DNA of 64,000 nucleotides from Humulus lupulus. Taxonomy: Eukaryota; Streptophyta; Magnoliopsida; Rosales; Cannabaceae. Where the stretch lies: assembly GCF_963169125.1 (NCBI RefSeq), contig NC_084798.1, positions 174,745,980 to 174,809,979 on the forward strand, written 5' to 3'. Made by a program: the position numbers and the translations under genes. Under the pieces are notes generated by a model that worked only from the letters and a program-made list of their open reading frames with translations, ran no database searches and was not told the DNA's origin. Shown here piece by piece: positions 60,589-64,000 of the stretch; positions within the stretch are counted from its first letter, which is position 1, and the number at the start of each line of letters is the position of its first letter.

Positions 60589-60643
60589 CACCCCCCTTAG
60601 GGGTCCGACGTCATTATCGTCCACACTTCCAGCTGGATCAAGG

Positions 60644-60654
60644 CTTTGATACCA
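60644..60654 (-). promoter_or_regulatory. Primer-binding site 2
   Basis: The minus strand reads TGGTATCAAAG, two bases from the LTR end GGGCATTTTACA at 60657. It is 444 bases from site 1 and identical to it. Confidence 0.8.
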
Positions 60655-60656
60655 TT

Positions 60657-61740
60657 TGTAAAATGCCCTAGTCTAATTATAAAACTCCCAGTGGGGCCTT
60701 GCTAAAAACATGCAAGTTAGGCCCAATAGTTTTAAAAAAAAAAATTTATGCAATGTTTTAAAAATAATTAAAGTTCAAGTCCCACTGATAAGTTCTAAAA
60801 GTTAAAAATAAACATAACAGTATTCTTTAGAAATTAGCGTTAAACTGATTGTTTTCTCGTTCATAGGATGCCCCCACGCCATACACACCCCGACGTTGGA
60901 ACTTCTCACATCACCACGTGTGCCACAGAGAAATCCTATTTGCTACCTGGAAGGGAAATTAAGGGGGGTGAGCTAAAGGCCTAGTAAGGAAGTACAAATA
61001 ACACACAAGTATACACACAAAACATATTCATATTCATACATCATTACACATCATAAACATTCTTTTCATAACCATCATCATTATAAGAATAATCATCATA
61101 AACATAACCATTATAAGCATTATCATCATAAACATCATCATCATATACTTGTGAACATGGCCCGCTATCTTGTCCATGTCACATCTTGAGGTAAATAGGA
61201 TCTCTGGTCCTTAAATAACCTCGGCGCGTCTGCCCTATGAGTTACGTCTTCATATCCTTAGTAACTCAGGTTACGTCTGCACATCCTTAGTAACCCCTTT
61301 GTTGTGTCGCGTTCATCAGGCTAACAACCATTACATATCATACAACATACAGAAATACATTCAGGCCAGTCATATCAAAGCCAAGGAAAAATACATGATT
61401 CCTTACATTCATTATCAAATCATAACAACATTTAACACATCATATCACATGGTACATTTTCATATATATCATTTATCCTTAAACAAGCCAATCTTACCAT
61501 TCATAGCATAAACAAACAAAATTCTATCTAACCTCCTTACCTCAGGTCCAAGCAAAGCAAAACTGACAAAACCTCGATAGGACTCGATGATATTAGTCAT
61601 ATGGCTTATTTTAGCATCTGCCTCGATAGGCCTCGATGATATTAGACTTATGGCTGATTTAACACCTGCCTTGATAGACCTCGATAGGCCTTGATAGTTA
61701 CCAGATTGTTTAAAATTGTATTGTTAACTTTTTTTTGGTT
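60657..61740 (-). repeat. Likely 5' LTR of element E (incomplete)
   Basis: It begins TGTAAAATGCCCTAG and has the AAGGGGGGTGAGCTAAAGGCC block usual in chromovirus LTRs read from the opposite strand. A CATCAT/ATAAAC-rich stretch lies at 61005-61155. From about 61561 a repeat of roughly 50-55 bases with CTCGATAGG motifs appears, perhaps already part of the next element. The far LTR end was not found. Confidence 0.5.
61561..61705. repeat. Short tandem repeat with CTCGATAGG motifs
   Basis: A unit with CTCGATAGG(A/C)CTCGATGATATTAG recurs about two and a half times (61572, 61622, 61672) with differences. It lies just before the DUF1985/Ulp1-like gene. Confidence 0.6.
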
Positions 61741-61750
61741 TTTTTTTCAG

Positions 61751-64000
61751 ATGCCTGAATTGATTGTGCCATTGGAGAAGCACTTTCCTGGTCGTGTCAC
61801 CTATAGGGGTAGTGCTTAATTGGAAACCCTTATAGAGCAATTTAAGAGGCACTAGCTAATTGAACGGGCACAGGCATGCCCGTTGGGACTGTTCTTCAAG
61901 GCTAATTCGTTTAGTTTTTCTGGGGTTCTGCTGCATTAGCTTATATTGCGGAAGGTGGAAAGCAAGAAGGCTGAAGAGGGCCACTTCTACTTGGGCAACA
62001 TTCTTTAAAAATTTGGGATTGCAGAGTTTGCCCTACTCATTGGGCTGAAATTTTGGAACACCCCATCCCCAGACGAGTTGAGAGAGCATCTTTCAAGTGA
62101 TTAGATCATCCATGAATACTTTAATGGTGATTCGAAGGTTAGTTTCGGCCAGTTGGAAGATGCTTTAAAGGCCTCGATAAATCCAGAAGACGCATTTAAG
62201 CTGGGTTTGTGCTATTTGATAGAGGGAGTACTAAATATCCCAGACAAGATAACGATGATATGGGGTGATTCCTTGAAGATGGTTGAGGATCTTGATTACT
62301 TTTTCAAGTATCTATGGGGGAAGCTATTCTTCAAGAAGGTTATTAGAGGAGTTCACAAGGACATGCAGAAGCAATTGAAGCATTATGAGGCGAAGAAGAA
62401 AGAGGGTTTGAGCAAAAAACAGAAAGAGTTGAAGTATAGTTTCTATGGCTATGCACCAACACTTCTTTACTGGGCTTTCGAGGCCATGCCAGCTCTCGGG
62501 AGTAAGTTCGGTGAGAACAGTGGGAACCAGATTCCGAGGATGCTTAGTTGGGCTACGAAGACTGATATCACTATTTCAACAGCTCAGTTGGTTCCTATAT
62601 TCGCCAACCGTCGAGTAAGTTCCATTTTATATTTTTAAATGTCACAAATTAATTGATTAATGATTTATTTTATTAAAGTTTTTATGACACATGTTATTCA
62701 ACCATGTAGTTAGTGGTATTTTCCATGCTGAAGCCACGTCCCAGAGAGGTAGTCTACTATAATAGCCTTCCAGACGTTGATTCCAGGTTATTCCCTGAGT
62801 TTGAATCAACTGTGGGGGAGTCTGGGACTGTAGCAGAGGAAGTAGTGCCTGAGAAAGAGGCAGGGAAGCTGGCAGAGGTTTCAAAGGAAGCCTCCATTTT
62901 TTACGAGGATGCCCCGAGGGTATAGGGGGGCACTTCACAGGTCTGTGCACCTTCCTCTAGTCAGGTTGCCCAGCCTAATTATGAGTAATTGATGCAGAGG
63001 CTCGAGAGGGTAGAGGAGGGTCAGGCAACCTTACTTCAGAATCAGACTACGATCATGGGTTAGGCGCAGCTGCTTTCAATGGTCTCAGGTCGTTCCACCC
63101 ATGTAAAATCAGATACAGAGTCTGATATCTTGCCTGAGAACTACAAGCCCGGTGATCCAACCTCCACTCCACAGGCCCAGACATCTGTAGTTGCCAGTGA
63201 CACCGACAGTCCCTGTGTACGAGTACTACAGCATGAGGAGGTAGCTGGCCTTGAAGAAGAAATGTATGCCCAAGCGTTTTGATGACTTCACCGATCCAAC
63301 AAAGAGAATTAGAGTAGATAAACAAGGGCTAGTTGTTGCACCTTTGGGGAAGTGTGATCCGCAGCAGGAGAAGAGCTTCCATAAGTGGATCATTGGGAGG
63401 ATCAACAACAAGAGAGATCGGAACGCCCATACTAGGACGCACGGTGTGGCATGGTTCTTGCAGTTGCACACAATCCAGACTTGGCTTTGGGATTCGGTAT
63501 GTAAATTACATTTATGTTTTCAATTCCATCTTAAAATATATTTATTGTACTAACGAATTTTCATGTGTTTTCAACATATTGATGCCGCTCTGCACATGAT
63601 ACGCCACCGACGCCACTTTTATCATGCCGCATTTCGGTAGGATGCTGCGATCATGAACACCACCTTCCCCCAAGTGTGCCTAGGTTTTTGGAATCATTTG
63701 AGAGAGACCGACACTAAGTATACATGGGATGACGATGTGCTGAAAATGTTGAAAGGCGAAGATAATCAATTCCTTGTATCCTGCAAAATGTGAGTGAAGT
63801 ATATTTTGGCTTGCACATCGAGAAAGCCGCACATTGGATCGCCATTGAAGTCTTCATTCCACGGTGGTGCATCAACATTTATGATTCCAACCATGGCATG
63901 CTTAGTCCGACTCTATTGGAGGAAGTGATCAAGCCTTGGTTCTTATTGTTGCCTTCATTGTTGTGGTGTTCTGGCATGTTTGACGACCATGACAACCTCT
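61751..64000 (+). pseudogene. DUF1985/Ulp1-like protease gene, decayed, runs off window
   Basis: A splice-like acceptor (TTTTTTTTCAG, 61740-61750) is followed by ATGCCTGAATTG. Exon 1 (61751-62614) has a DUF1985-like region (FGIAEFALLIGLKFW) and a basic helix, and is open apart from TAA/TAG codons at about 61817, 61853, 61937, 62006 and 62099. Exon 2 (from about 62711) has stops at 62922, 62986 and 63061, is frame-shifted near 63245, and ends WLWDS with a GT donor at 63499. Exon 3 (from about 63578, HIDAALHMIRHRRHFYHAAF) leads to VYFGLHIEKAAHWIAIEVFI and NIYDSNHG: the His-Trp and Asp of a C48 (Ulp1/SUMO protease) domain. The catalytic Cys is beyond the window. Such genes are often carried by Mutator-like elements in plants. 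Confidence 0.75.

Noticed and set aside
61751..62640. TAA and TAG as glutamine, that is a variant genetic code
   Set aside because: The genome is a plant's, other copies use CAA and CAG, and TGA and frameshifts also occur. C-to-T decay explains the pattern.

Overview
The window is plant nuclear DNA made almost entirely of transposable elements, most of them nested in one another. I found no intact host gene, tRNA or functional rRNA. A flowering plant, probably a eudicot, is indicated by Tat-type Ty3/gypsy elements with a second RNase H and an antisense gene, by chromovirus and Ty1/copia elements primed by initiator tRNA-Met, by a Cassandra-type LTR carrying 5S rRNA promoter boxes, by short foldback elements and by a DUF1985/Ulp1-like gene. 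I cannot name the species.

Layout. 1-9175 is AT-rich DNA with a diverged tandem duplication (1095-2405), three related foldback MITEs (3295-4906, one with a 10-bp target duplication) and a 1.8-kb palindrome whose arms are themselves palindromic (7168-8992). 9176-10896, resuming at 24134, is an old LTR-like sequence split by element A. Element A (10902-24128, minus strand, 5-bp duplication aatgt) is a complete but inactive Tat-like Ty3/gypsy element: gag, protease, RT, RNase H, second RNase H and integrase on the minus strand, and a spliced antisense gene on the plus strand near its 3' LTR. Its 5' LTR carries a 1.5-kb solo LTR. Element F (26384-38302, plus strand) is a truncated relative with the end of integrase, a long 3' region, an antisense gene on the minus strand and a 3' LTR. 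That LTR is split by copia element G (33181-38234, minus).

38303-64000 holds a deeper nest. H (39057-41230) is a Tat-like 3' end with a 940-bp solo LTR in its LTR. C (41231 to about 55700) is a second A-type element inserted in H. D (42629-49906) is a chromovirus inserted in C's antisense gene; its 2.8-kb LTR holds an array of TGACTAATGAGTCA-type motifs. E (about 55700-60212, perhaps to 61700) is a chromovirus fused to the broken end of C. A Cassandra-type LTR lies at its primer-binding site, so two primer sites stand in tandem. 61751-64000 (plus) is a decayed DUF1985/Ulp1-like gene that runs off the window.

Common threads. Three A-type copies (A, C, H) share an antisense transcription unit with its own TATA box, a leader intron and three phase-consistent coding introns; F has a related unit. 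Where the frame can be followed, premature stops fall very often at apparent glutamine codons, as expected from C-to-T decay of methylated repeats. A and C both carry lysine at the third catalytic position of the integrase DDE triad, which suggests a family moved in trans or parallel decay.
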